Numbered from the stretch's first letter, positions 27,129-35,263 are shown. The stretch is 64,000 nt of DNA from Sphingomonas sp. QA11 (GCF_028473665.1 NZ_CP098774.1:2418001-2482000); one strand, 5' to 3'. Program-made: numbers and translations. The notes: a model not told the origin generated them from the sequence alone.

Positions 27129-28331
27129 CTATTCCACGACTCTCGGCCGCCGGCTCCATCCAGGTGCCGGCGCGCGAGGCAACCGGGCCTCGGGAATCAG
27201 GCCCCGGATCTTCTTCGCAAAACTCCGCAGGCACACCTCGCTCGCCCCGATCGGCCCGACAGTGTAACTTTGAGACGCCATGCCCTGCTGCACACGGGTG
27301 ATCAGCCAGGTATCCTCGGCATTCACCGTCCGGTTGATCCGCCAGTTGGCGTAGCGCACCAGCTTCATCTCACGCCGCTCATCAGGCAGCGCGAAGGCCA
27401 TCTCGCGTAGCACGCAGGTGGTCGGCGACAGCGGCAGCCACTGCATGAAATCGACCTGGTCCGGATAAATGTCGAACGCCATGTTCGGCCACAGCTTGTA
27501 ATAGAGCCACAGCTTCTGCTGCGCTTCGGGCAGATGCTCGGCACGCGGCAGATAGGCCTGGTACAACCGCTCCCACCGGTCGTTCGATGGCTTGTCGGCG
27601 AGATAACCCGACATCTTGTCGACCCAGGGCTTCGCCTCGATCGCATAGCTCTTGCCGAACAGACGAGTCAGCCCGGCATGGGCGACCGGGATGTGCAGGT
27701 TGTCGGAATAATTGTCGCCGACATTCTTCCAGTTCACCGCCCGCTCGCGCAGCCGCACCGGGCTGAGCGTCCGCATCTCCTCGAACCGATACGGCTCGAT
27801 CTCCTCCTCATAGGGAGTCATCATGTCAGCGACCGATGGACCACCATTGTCCTCGAGCCGGACAAAGACGAAACCGCGCCAGATCTCGATATCGACCGCC
27901 GCCAGGCCGTTCCTGGTCATGTCGAGCGCCGGATAGTCGCCCTTCATCGGCACGCCGGTCAGCCGGCCGTCAAGCTCATAGGCCCAGGCATGGTACGGAC
28001 AGACCAGCTTCCTGGCGCACCCCGCCGGCCCTTCGACCAGCCGCATCGCGCGGTGGCGGCAGACATTGGCGAACGCGCGCACCGTGCCGTCCTCGCCGCG
28101 CACCGTGATCACGCTCTCACCGATATAATCGAGCGTATGATAATCGCCGGGCTTCGGGATGTCGCTGACATGGCAGACGATCTGCCACGACGGCCGGATC
28201 ACCCGAGCCACCTCGACGTCGAAATATTCGGGATCGGTATAGAGCCAGCCCGGCAGACTGAAGTCGGCGTCAGGATCATGAGACTCGGCCTTCAAGGCTC
28301 CTTCGCCCGTGTTCGCGTAGCGATGCGCCAT
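27129..28331 (-). CDS. Rieske [2Fe-2S] ring-hydroxylating-type oxygenase, alpha subunit
   Basis: The 400-residue protein has a Rieske cluster site (Cys91-x-His93 in NVCRHRAM and Cys111-x2-His114 in CPYHAW) and a mononuclear-iron site (NWKNVGDNYSDNLHIPVAH with His213 and His218, and a C-terminal Asp in NAEDTWLITRVQQGM). The overall layout fits the group that includes choline, carnitine and glycine-betaine oxygenases and aromatic ring dioxygenases. AGGAGG precedes the ATG at 28331. No ferredoxin reductase or beta subunit lies beside it, so electron partners must be elsewhere. The neighbouring BetI-like regulator hints at a quaternary amine substrate; that is inference. Confidence 0.88.
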   Translation of the reverse strand: MAHRYANTGEGALKAESHDPDADFSLPGWLYTDPEYFDVEVARVIRPSWQIVCHVSDIPKPGDYHTLDYIGESVITVRGEDGTVRAFANVCRHRAMRLVEGPAGCARKLVCPYHAWAYELDGRLTGVPMKGDYPALDMTRNGLAAVDIEIWRGFVFVRLEDNGGPSVADMMTPYEEEIEPYRFEEMRTLSPVRLRERAVNWKNVGDNYSDNLHIPVAHAGLTRLFGKSYAIEAKPWVDKMSGYLADKPSNDRWERLYQAYLPRAEHLPEAQQKLWLYYKLWPNMAFDIYPDQVDFMQWLPLSPTTCVLREMAFALPDERREMKLVRYANWRINRTVNAEDTWLITRVQQGMASQSYTVGPIGASEVCLRSFAKKIRGLIPEARLPRAPAPGWSRRPRVVE

Positions 28332-28388
28332 GCCGGCCTCCTCTGCTTGTTGGACGATCGTATAACAACGCTGCGCAAGACGCAACCA

Positions 28389-28464
28389 CCGTTCGTTTCG
28401 GATGAGTCGAGAAATTAGGACCAGCTCAGCGCAATTGTTTCTCGACTTCGCCTGGCACGAACGG
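28389..28464. repeat. paired sphingomonad intergenic palindromic repeat, copy C
   Basis: The left arm CCGTTCGTTTCGGATGAG is degenerate; the right arm ends in GCACGAACGG. It occupies the divergent promoter between the Rieske gene and the TetR gene, and its right end touches the TetR ribosome site. Confidence 0.72.
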
Positions 28465-28476
28465 GAGAAGGGGCGC

Positions 28477-29079
28477 GTGCACAAACCCGCCTTCACCCGC
28501 GCCGAACCCGATGCGCGCCGCCTCAGCCTGATCGAAGCGACGGCGCGCGTGCTCGCGAGCCACGGCGCGGCCGGCGTGTCGGTACGGACGATCTCCGCGG
28601 AGGCCGGCGTCTCGTCCGGCCTGCTTGGTCATTATTTCGACGGCATCGATGCGCTGATCGCCGCAACCTATGCCCATGTCGATGCGCAGGTCTCCGCTGC
28701 CTTCGAAGGCGCCATGGCGGCCGCCGGAACGGAACCCCGCTCTCGCCTGCTCGCCCATGTCACCACCAGCTTCACGCCCCCAATCGCCGATCCGGGGCTG
28801 CTCTCGACCTGGATCGCCTTCTGGAGCCTGGTGAAGAGCAACGCCGACATCGCCGGCCTCCACCGCGATCTCTACGCGGCGTACCGGCGCGACCTCGAAA
28901 GCCTGCTCGCCGCCTGCGGCGTTCCCGAACCCGACCGCCGCCTTGCCGCGATCGGCATCAGCGCGATCGTCGACGGGTTATGGCTTGAACTCTGCCTCGC
29001 GCCCGACGCCTTCACGCCCGCCGAGGCAAGCGCGATCGCTGAGCGGCACATCGACGCGCTGCTTCAGATCCGGCGATGA
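28477..29079 (+). CDS. TetR-family regulator, BetI-like
   Basis: A 200-residue regulator with a TetR helix-turn-helix (LIEATARVLASHGAAGVSVRTISAEAGVSSGLLGHYF) and a BetI-type C-terminal domain (WIAFWSLVKSNADIAGLHRDLYAAYRRDLESLL, DGLWLELCL). I place the start at GTG 28477 with GGAGAAGGGG just before it; the longer frame back to 28402 would translate the palindromic repeat. It is divergent from the Rieske gene and probably controls that operon. BetI-type regulators usually sense choline-like compounds, but the ligand here is unknown. Confidence 0.85.
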   Translation: MHKPAFTRAEPDARRLSLIEATARVLASHGAAGVSVRTISAEAGVSSGLLGHYFDGIDALIAATYAHVDAQVSAAFEGAMAAAGTEPRSRLLAHVTTSFTPPIADPGLLSTWIAFWSLVKSNADIAGLHRDLYAAYRRDLESLLAACGVPEPDRRLAAIGISAIVDGLWLELCLAPDAFTPAEASAIAERHIDALLQIRR

Positions 29080-29364
29080 GAAAGAGGCGAGAGCCGGTTT
29101 CCCGTCACTACCATCGCGTCGATAGACTGCGTTGTGCAGCGATTGAATCGAAGCCCCTGACACGTCGCGCCTGTTGGAAATGTCAGGAGGGTCACTGACA
29201 TTTTGCCTTATTTCCAGCAAACTAAAATTCAATATTTACTTTATTTTCAAATAGATAATTGAATTTCGTTCACATGGCGGCCGACGAAAATGTCAGCCGC
29301 CATGTGACACACCACGCGATCCCGTCGGCGAGCGAGCGTTTCCGTTCGGCCGTCTCGAGGCACC
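29080..29364. other. AT-rich convergent intergenic region with repeated TGTCA/TGACA motifs
   Basis: There is no coding frame here. The stretch is much richer in A+T than its surroundings, especially 29200-29265. TGTCA or TGACA occurs at about 29158, 29181, 29196, 29291 and 29305; AAATGTCA and TGACATTT face each other at 29178-29203. A separate perfect hairpin follows at 29270. Confidence 0.6.
29270..29307. terminator. 12-bp perfect inverted repeat between convergent genes
   Basis: TCACATGGCGGC and GCCGCCATGTGA form a perfect 12-bp stem with a 14-base loop. It lies 57 bases past the O-methyltransferase stop and about 190 past the TetR stop. No T-run follows on either strand, so a terminator role is plausible but not proven. 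Confidence 0.55.
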
Positions 29365-30030
29365 TCAGGCGAGACGGATCGACAATTCGACATCGTCAGT
29401 AAACGGCATCGACCAATAGCCGTTCTCGGCCGAGCTGACTCGCTCAAGATAGTCGGGGCAATAATCGGTATTGTCGGCGATGATCACCGCACCCGGCCGC
29501 AGGCGGCTTTCGACCAGTGCCAGCACATCCATGTACAGCGACTTGGCGCCGTCGAGCAGCAGCAGGTCGACCGTCTCGGGCAGATCGGACGCCAGCGTCT
29601 CCAGCGCGTCGCCTTCGCGAAACTCGACAAGGTCCGACAGGCCACCAGCGGCGAGGTTCTCCCTGGCCCTGGCCAGCTTCGACGGTTCGAATTCGGAGGT
29701 GATGAGCCGCCCGCCGCCATTGTCCCGCAGCGCAGCCGCGAGGTGAAGCGTCGACAGGCCGAACGAGGTGCCGAACTCGACGATCGATCGGGCATTGCCC
29801 GCGCGGGCCAGCATGTAGAGAAGCTTGCCGGTCTCGCGCGAAACGGGGAGCGCGAACTCCTTCAACTGGCCGTAAAGCTCTCGATAGCCAGTCTTGCTCG
29901 CCATGAGCCGGCGGCGCTCCTCGCCCGACAGGGAAGCGAAGGCAGGGCTCGCCATTGGAGAGGCGGCCTCGGCCTCGGCGAACAGGCGATCGAGCAGCGG
30001 CGCCACAGGCGCGCTGGTGAGGATAGTCAT
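29365..30030 (-). CDS. class I SAM-dependent O-methyltransferase
   Basis: The 221-residue protein resembles the family 3 O-methyltransferases (PF01596 group, catechol/caffeoyl-CoA type). The SAM-binding motif I is SIVEFGTSFGLSTLHLA; motif II is LITSEFEPSKLARARENL; DLLLLDGAKSLYMDVLALVE and AVIIADN correspond to the metal-binding region with acidic residues. It lies divergent from a TetR regulator, 90 bases away, an arrangement typical of local control by that regulator. The substrate, probably a small hydroxylated compound, is unknown. Confidence 0.85.
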   Translation of the reverse strand: MTILTSAPVAPLLDRLFAEAEAASPMASPAFASLSGEERRRLMASKTGYRELYGQLKEFALPVSRETGKLLYMLARAGNARSIVEFGTSFGLSTLHLAAALRDNGGGRLITSEFEPSKLARARENLAAGGLSDLVEFREGDALETLASDLPETVDLLLLDGAKSLYMDVLALVESRLRPGAVIIADNTDYCPDYLERVSSAENGYWSMPFTDDVELSIRLA

Positions 30031-30075
30031 AGATTTTCTCCAGTTTCGAGCAGGTGTTTGCTCGCCCGAATAAAT

Positions 30076-30088
30076 ACGACTAGTTCGT
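30076..30088. promoter_or_regulatory. candidate TetR operator (ACGA-CTAGT-TCGT)
   Basis: A short inverted repeat ACGA/TCGT around CTAGT lies in the 90-base gap between the divergent O-methyltransferase and TetR genes. The arms are only four bases, so support is mainly positional. Confidence 0.35.
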
Positions 30089-30120
30089 CATGTTTCCTAT
30101 TCGCATTGGTCAAGCCGCAC

Positions 30121-30753
30121 ATGACGACCCGACAAAGCGCCCGCGTCTCCTCGCGCAAGCAGCCCAAACAGGCCCGCTCGAACGACCTCGTCGCGGCGGT
30201 GCTCGATGCCGCTGTTCAGGTTTTGGCAACCGAGGGCGCGCAGCGATTCACCACCGCTCGGGTGGCGGAGCGCGCTGGTGTGAGCGTCGGATCGCTCTAC
30301 CAATATTTTCCCAACAAGGCCGCGATCCTGTTCCGACTGCAAAGCGACGAGTGGCGCACGACCAGCAACATGCTGCGCACTATCCTGGAGGACGCCTCGA
30401 ATCCGCCGCTCGAACGCCTGCGCATCCTGGTACATGCCTTCCTCCGCTCGGAATGCGAGGAGGCGCAGATCCGCGGTGCGCTCAACGACGCGGCACCGCT
30501 CTATCGCGATGCGCCCGAGGCGATCGACACCCGCGCGGCCAGCGCCCAGATCTTCCAGTCGTTTCTGCACGAGGTGCTGCCGGATGCCACCGAGGACGCG
30601 CGATCACTGGCGGGCGATCTCATCGAGACGACACTGAGCGAGGTGGGCAGCAGCTTTTCAGCGACACCACGCACGACGGCAGAGATCGACGCCTATGCGG
30701 GTGCGCTGGCTGATATGTTGTGCGCATATGTGGAGCGGTTGATCAGCGCCTGA
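30121..30753 (+). CDS. TetR/AcrR-family regulator
   Basis: The 210-residue protein has an N-terminal helix-turn-helix (LDAAVQVLATEGAQRFTTARVAERAGVSVGSLYQYFPNK), very typical of AcrR-like repressors, and a helical ligand domain ending ALADMLCAYVERLI. The ATG at 30121 fits the family start; the frame remains open far upstream through the divergent gene, which is a shadow. It probably represses the adjacent methyltransferase and itself. Confidence 0.88.
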   Translation: MTTRQSARVSSRKQPKQARSNDLVAAVLDAAVQVLATEGAQRFTTARVAERAGVSVGSLYQYFPNKAAILFRLQSDEWRTTSNMLRTILEDASNPPLERLRILVHAFLRSECEEAQIRGALNDAAPLYRDAPEAIDTRAASAQIFQSFLHEVLPDATEDARSLAGDLIETTLSEVGSSFSATPRTTAEIDAYAGALADMLCAYVERLISA

Positions 30754-30791
30754 GGTCATGCCCCTCAGCGAACGTTCTGCGGCGCATATAT

Positions 30792-31697
30792 TCAACGCTC
30801 GCTCGCTGCATCAATCTCAGCCTCCATTGGCGCGCCAGCGACCGATGACGGAGAGCCCTCCATCGCAATCAACATCTGACCAAAAGCATGGGCAGCTTGC
30901 GACTTGCCACCGTTGCTCCAGATCAGCATGAAATCAGCGTCGGGTAGTGCCGGCAGGCCATATTCACCATCGATGACCCTCATTCCCGGCTCGAGATCCT
31001 CCCGCATCAGTATCGCGGTGGCGAGACCGGATCGCACCGCCGCCCGCAGCCCCTGCTCGCTGGGCGACGTGAAGGCGATATGCCACGGGATCGGCGCGCT
31101 CTCCAGCGCAGCAACGCCCACCTGCCGGTTGATGCAATGTGGCGGGTGGAAAGCGAGCGGTAGGGACGCGCCGCGCGGAAGCGCGAATGTATCGGCTGCC
31201 ACCCAGGCGAATTGCGTCCGGCGCAGCCTGATACCCCCCTCACCGCCCGCGATCGACAACGCAACGGCGAGGTCCAGTTCTCCGGCGGCAACCATCGTCG
31301 CCAGATCCAGGTAACAGCTTACATGAACATCGAGCCTTACCGCGGGAAAGGCCCGGGCGAATTGGCACAGGAGCGTCGGCAGCCGTTCTCCCATGAACGT
31401 CTCGGGGGCGCCGAAACGCACTATCCCCGAAACGGAGGATTGGCGAAAACGCAGCGCCAGCGCGTCATGGCCCGCCAGAATCTGACGCGCATGATGGAGC
31501 AGGTCCTGGCCGTCCTCGGTCAGCCTCAACTGACGCGTCGTGCGGGACATCAGCGGTCGCCCGACCTGTTCCTCCAATCGCCTGATTTGATGACTGACCG
31601 CTGACTGGGTGAGGTTCAGTCGCCGTGCGGCACGGGTAAAGCCGCCAGCTTCGGTGACCGCAACAAAAGCGCGCAACAGAACCGGCTCGATATCCAT
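30792..31697 (-). CDS. LysR-family transcriptional regulator
   Basis: A 301-residue LysR protein with the standard N-terminal helix-turn-helix (LLRAFVAVTEAGGFTRAARRLNLTQSAVSHQIRRLEEQVG) and a substrate-binding domain (GIVRFGAPETFMGERLPTLL, ELDLAVALSIAGGEGG, GLATAILMREDLEPGMR). It diverges from the DHA2 exporter gene; the shared 112-base gap contains an ATTA-N11-TAAT box. This layout suggests that it activates the exporter in response to a compound that the exporter removes. Confidence 0.9.
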   Translation of the reverse strand: MDIEPVLLRAFVAVTEAGGFTRAARRLNLTQSAVSHQIRRLEEQVGRPLMSRTTRQLRLTEDGQDLLHHARQILAGHDALALRFRQSSVSGIVRFGAPETFMGERLPTLLCQFARAFPAVRLDVHVSCYLDLATMVAAGELDLAVALSIAGGEGGIRLRRTQFAWVAADTFALPRGASLPLAFHPPHCINRQVGVAALESAPIPWHIAFTSPSEQGLRAAVRSGLATAILMREDLEPGMRVIDGEYGLPALPDADFMLIWSNGGKSQAAHAFGQMLIAMEGSPSSVAGAPMEAEIDAASER

Positions 31698-31705
31698 CGC
31701 TCCGC

Positions 31706-31724
31706 ATTAATGAGAGATCGTAAT
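31706..31724. promoter_or_regulatory. LysR-type T-N11-A box
   Basis: ATTA and TAAT flank exactly 11 bases. The box lies nine bases upstream of the LysR start and about 85 bases upstream of the exporter start, the expected place for a LysR recognition site. Confidence 0.6.
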
Positions 31725-31809
31725 AATTCCCAGAAAATAAAATCATTTCCATCATGGGTTATGCACCGCCAGATACCAGGCCGAATTTCCCAGTCCCGGA
31801 AGGCCAATC

Positions 31810-33348
31810 GTGACCGCCCTATCCCACCGCAACGATATGACCGCCCTGGTCGCCATCTGTCTTGGCGCACTGATGTTCGGCCTGGAGATCACCAGCGTCC
31901 CGGTGATCCTGCCGACGCTCGAGCGGCTGCTGCATAGCGACTTCACCGCCATGCAATGGGTGATGAACGCCTATACCATCGCCTGCACGACAGTCTTGAT
32001 GGCCACTGGAACGCTGGCGGACCGTTTTGGCCGCCGGCGCATCTTTCTCGTCAGCGTCGCCTCGTTCGCCCTGACATCGATGATGTGTGGGCTGGCCACC
32101 GATATGCCCCTGCTGATTGCCAGCCGATTTCTGCAGGGCATGGCCGGTGGCGCGATGTTCATCTGCTCGATCGCCCTGCTCTCGCATCAGTTCGAAAATC
32201 CGCACGAGCGAAGCAGGGCGTTCGCCGCCTGGGGCATCGTGGCCGGCGTCGGCCTCGGCTTCGGCCCGCTCATCGGCGCCGCGATCACCGCTCAGCTAAG
32301 CTGGCACTGGATCTTCCTCGTGCACGTTCCCCTTGCCGTCGTGACACTGGCGCTGGCCGCCAAGTCGGTGTCGGAATCGCGAGATCCGCAGGCACAGCGA
32401 CTGGACCTGGCCGGCGTCGTCACCTTGTCGCTTGCCGTGTTTGGCCTCACATTTTTCATCACCCAGGGGCCCTCGCTAGGACTCGCGAGCCCCGGCGCTC
32501 TCGCTATCCTTGCCGCCTCGGCGGCATGTGCAGTCGCGTTCATTGTCGCCGAGCGGCGACAGTCACGTCCCATGTTCGATTTTTCCGTCTTTCGTATCCG
32601 CCCATTTACCGGGGCGATCCTCGGCTGCGTGGGCATGAACTTCAGCTACTGGCCCCTGATGATCTACTTGCCGATCTATTTTCAGATCGGCCTGGGCTAC
32701 GGCACGATGGCCGCCGGCCTCTGCCTGCTGGCCTATACGCTGCCCACCCTGCTGTTTCCGCCCCTGGGTGAGCGCCTCGCTCTTCGTTATGGAGCCGGGC
32801 GCATCATTCCCACCAGTCTGTTCACGATCGGCTTCGGCTTCATGGTCATGAAGCTCGGCATCGCTGCGGATCAGCCAAGCTGGCTGACGATGCTTCCCGG
32901 CCTGCTCATCGCCGGAATCGGGCTCGGCATGACCAACACGCCGGTGACCAATACGACGACCTCCTCGGTCCCGTCCGATCGAGCCGGAATGGCGTCCGGT
33001 ATCGATGTCAGCGCTCGATTGATCACCCTGGCGGTGAACATCGCCCTGATGGGCTTCATCCTGATCGAAGGAATCACTTCCGCGCTCGACCGCGCCTGGG
33101 TCGGGCCCGTCAATGCCAGCCAACTATGCGCCCTGGCCGAGACAATAGCGGCGGGAGATGCCGCTTCCATTGCGGGAGGGGCACACGGAATATCTCGTGA
33201 GATCATCCGGGCGGCGATCGCCCAGGGATTTGGCGCCGTCCTGCTCTACGGCGGCCTGGGTGTCTGGGTCCTGGCCGGCCTGAGCTTCGCCTTCTTTCGT
33301 GCAGAGAGAACGCCGGCGATGCTTCAGACAAGGGAAGACGTCCGATAG
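31810..33348 (+). CDS. MFS drug exporter, DHA2 (14-TMS) family
   Basis: A 512-residue integral membrane protein with about fourteen hydrophobic segments. It shows the DHA2 markers: GALMFGLEITSVPVILPTLER near the start, the loop 2-3 motif GTLADRFGRRRIFLV, and the antiporter motif C region GIVAGVGLGFGPLIGAAI. It likely exports a hydrophobic or cationic toxicant in exchange for protons. It starts with GTG, with GGAAGG upstream. The divergent LysR regulator probably controls it. No EmrA-like partner is adjacent, unlike the second DHA2 gene at 55753. Confidence 0.88.
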   Translation: MTALSHRNDMTALVAICLGALMFGLEITSVPVILPTLERLLHSDFTAMQWVMNAYTIACTTVLMATGTLADRFGRRRIFLVSVASFALTSMMCGLATDMPLLIASRFLQGMAGGAMFICSIALLSHQFENPHERSRAFAAWGIVAGVGLGFGPLIGAAITAQLSWHWIFLVHVPLAVVTLALAAKSVSESRDPQAQRLDLAGVVTLSLAVFGLTFFITQGPSLGLASPGALAILAASAACAVAFIVAERRQSRPMFDFSVFRIRPFTGAILGCVGMNFSYWPLMIYLPIYFQIGLGYGTMAAGLCLLAYTLPTLLFPPLGERLALRYGAGRIIPTSLFTIGFGFMVMKLGIAADQPSWLTMLPGLLIAGIGLGMTNTPVTNTTTSSVPSDRAGMASGIDVSARLITLAVNIALMGFILIEGITSALDRAWVGPVNASQLCALAETIAAGDAASIAGGAHGISREIIRAAIAQGFGAVLLYGGLGVWVLAGLSFAFFRAERTPAMLQTREDVR

Positions 33349-33576
33349 ACCGCCGCTGATTTCCGGGCGTTCAAGCTCGATCACCCGCCGTATCGGTTAG
33401 TCGCATCGGGCCCTGCCCATCGGCCCGAGATCGCCCGGCGCATGCCGCATCACGTGAAAAATCTTTGTCCGGATCGTCTCGGTTTCCCGTCTTCTCCTGT
33501 GAGGGCGCGCGGGACCGATGGCCAGCGACCGTGAAAGGTTTTTCGAACTCGACTTCCGCGCCGTTCCGAATGCGGA

Positions 33577-33596
33577 AGTGAGTGAGTGAGTGAGTG
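33577..33596 (+). repeat. tetranucleotide repeat (AGTG) x5
   Basis: Five uninterrupted AGTG units end 30 bases before the start of the Nep1-like gene. Slippage would change promoter or leader spacing in steps of four bases. Confidence 0.85.
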
Positions 33597-33626
33597 CGTA
33601 GATCACCTTCTGCAACGGGAGTTTGT

Positions 33627-34529
33627 ATGAAAAGCCTATTTCAAACGGCATGTGGATCGCATGATGACAGGTCGCGAACGAGTATCGCCGCCTCCCCGGT
33701 TCGGGCGTGGTCAGGCGCTACCCTCGCGGCGCTCATGCTGCTGAACGCCGGATCGGCAATGGCGCAGGGATGGCCAGCGCCGGTCACGCCGCTGCCGGAA
33801 CTGGCGACCGCGCTGGACAAGCGGTTCCAGCCCGCGGTCGACTTCGACACCGACGTCTGCTTCAACGTCTCCGCCGTCAATGCGTCGGGCGGTATCAGCG
33901 CGGGTGCCTCCACCTATGCCACCCGGCCGCCAGCCTCGTGCCGCAACCCCAATTATCTCGCGCAGAGCAACGTCTATTCGCGGAGCCGCTGCAACAACGG
34001 CTATTGCGCACGCGTCTACAGCTATTTCTGGCAGTCGGATTTCTCGCACGCCTATGACTGGGAATCGATCATCGTCTGGACCACCGACCAGGGCACCAGC
34101 AGTACCGTGGTAGGCGTCACGCGCGGCGATCATGGCAATTGGGACACCCGTGCCACGAGCGGGGGCCAGTTGCGCTTCCTCAGCGATTCGACCGGGCAGC
34201 ACGTCAAGATGGTCTATCACTACGAGACATGGGGCTTCTCCCATCTGTGGCGCTTCTCCAAGACCGACAATGGCGACGAGCCGCCCGAGAACGGCACGGG
34301 CGGCTGGGTGATCCAGCCGCTGGTGAGCTGGAACGGCTATCCGTCGGTCAGCGTTCGCAACACGGTGTCGAACTATAATTTCGCCGGCACGAACTTCGAC
34401 AACAAGGATGCCCGCTTCTCCAGCGTGCTGACGGCTGCCTTGAACACCAGCATCACGCCGGGGTTCAATCCCAACCTCGATTCCGGCGCCAATTCCCCGG
34501 GCTGCCCGTCCGGATCGACCATCTGCTGA
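33627..34529 (+). CDS. Nep1-like (NPP1 family) secreted protein
   Basis: Necrosis- and ethylene-inducing-like proteins are secreted and, in plant pathogens, bind glycosylinositol phosphorylceramides and damage eudicot membranes. This 300-residue protein has a long N-terminal signal region (cleavage likely after AMA at 46), then an NPP1 fold. The hallmark heptapeptide GHRHDWE is SHAYDWE here, keeping the metal-ligand positions His141, Asp144 and Glu146; Asp138 precedes it after a shortened loop. Cysteines at 78, 105, 122 and 127 and two more at the C-terminus could form disulfides. ATG 33627 has GGGAG upstream. Toxin activity is uncertain because of the altered heptapeptide. Confidence 0.8.
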   Translation: MKSLFQTACGSHDDRSRTSIAASPVRAWSGATLAALMLLNAGSAMAQGWPAPVTPLPELATALDKRFQPAVDFDTDVCFNVSAVNASGGISAGASTYATRPPASCRNPNYLAQSNVYSRSRCNNGYCARVYSYFWQSDFSHAYDWESIIVWTTDQGTSSTVVGVTRGDHGNWDTRATSGGQLRFLSDSTGQHVKMVYHYETWGFSHLWRFSKTDNGDEPPENGTGGWVIQPLVSWNGYPSVSVRNTVSNYNFAGTNFDNKDARFSSVLTAALNTSITPGFNPNLDSGANSPGCPSGSTIC

Positions 34530-34536
34530 CTTAATA

Positions 34537-34571
34537 TCCGCCCCGCGTCGCCTGATCCGGCGCGGGGCGGA
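34537..34571 (+). terminator. GC-rich hairpin after NPP1 gene
   Basis: TCCGCCCCGCG and CGCGGGGCGGA form a perfect 11-bp stem with a 13-base loop eight bases after the stop codon. There is no T-run, so termination may be partial. Confidence 0.6.
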
Positions 34572-34607
34572 CTTCACGGTCCTGCCCGCTCTTTCCACGG
34601 AGATCGC

Positions 34608-35129
34608 ATGCCAGAGAATTCGAAGCGAGCGTCGTCGCCTGGATATGTGCTGATCGCGGTCGTGGTCGCAACACTGGCCGTCTGGTCAGTTCGGCAGACA
34701 TTCGAGACCAGCCGGGCGCCCGCCGCAGATGGTGCCGTCGTGGTTCAGGTACCGACTCCCGCCCCCAGCATTACCGCACCGTCCGCAACGGCAATTCAAG
34801 CGCCGTCGGCAAACCTTCCCGTCGCACCCGACATCGCGGTCGCGCATGTCCGCCGGGCCTATCCCAGGCTGATGGAAGTGGCCCTGGCCTGCGACGTCAA
34901 CGAGTGCGCCCTGACGGCAACGATCCCGCCGCCGACCGGGGACGACGATGTGAAGAAGCGGGAGGAACTGCTGCTCGGCGGGCTTGCCGCAACGCTCGGT
35001 GCCGACGGATACAGGATGCTCGCGCCGGTTCAGATGAAGGAGATCGACGACAATAAATTCCGCATCCGCGCGTCGATACCGCGCGAACGGAAACCGCCCG
35101 CGCAAATCGGAGAAGGCTCGCGATTCTAA
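34608..35129 (+). CDS. hypothetical membrane-anchored protein
   Basis: A 173-residue protein not recognised as a member of a known family. One transmembrane segment (residues about 12-30, GYVLIAVVVATLAVWSV) is followed by a Pro/Ala/Thr-rich linker (about 45-75) and a folded periplasmic domain. In that domain, Cys-DVNE-Cys (CDVNEC) could form a disulfide, and a charged helix lies around KKREELLLGGLAATLGADG. It follows the NPP1 gene after a hairpin and may be co-transcribed by read-through. Function unknown. Confidence 0.7.
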   Translation: MPENSKRASSPGYVLIAVVVATLAVWSVRQTFETSRAPAADGAVVVQVPTPAPSITAPSATAIQAPSANLPVAPDIAVAHVRRAYPRLMEVALACDVNECALTATIPPPTGDDDVKKREELLLGGLAATLGADGYRMLAPVQMKEIDDNKFRIRASIPRERKPPAQIGEGSRF

Positions 35130-35263
35130 CAGCGGCGCGCGGGGCTATCCCCGCGAGCTCTACTCCAGGAACGAGCCGAAGAGCCTACCGCCCTGACGGA
35201 GACAGCACGTGCGTCGCGGGAAGGAAGGCGGATGCAGCAAGCGTGCATCCGCCGACGCTGGCC

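Noticed and set aside
25801..27267. Open frame opposite the FAD oxidoreductase
   Set aside because: Shadow frame without motifs that runs through the palindromic repeat; the opposite strand has the FAD-binding motifs.
28402..28476. Longer TetR start reading through the palindromic repeat
   Set aside because: The added residues are a translation of the repeat; GTG 28477 has a strong ribosome site and gives the normal TetR start.
33577..33596. AGTG array considered as a short CRISPR-like or attachment repeat
   Set aside because: The unit is four bases with no spacers or duplicated flank; it is a simple sequence repeat.
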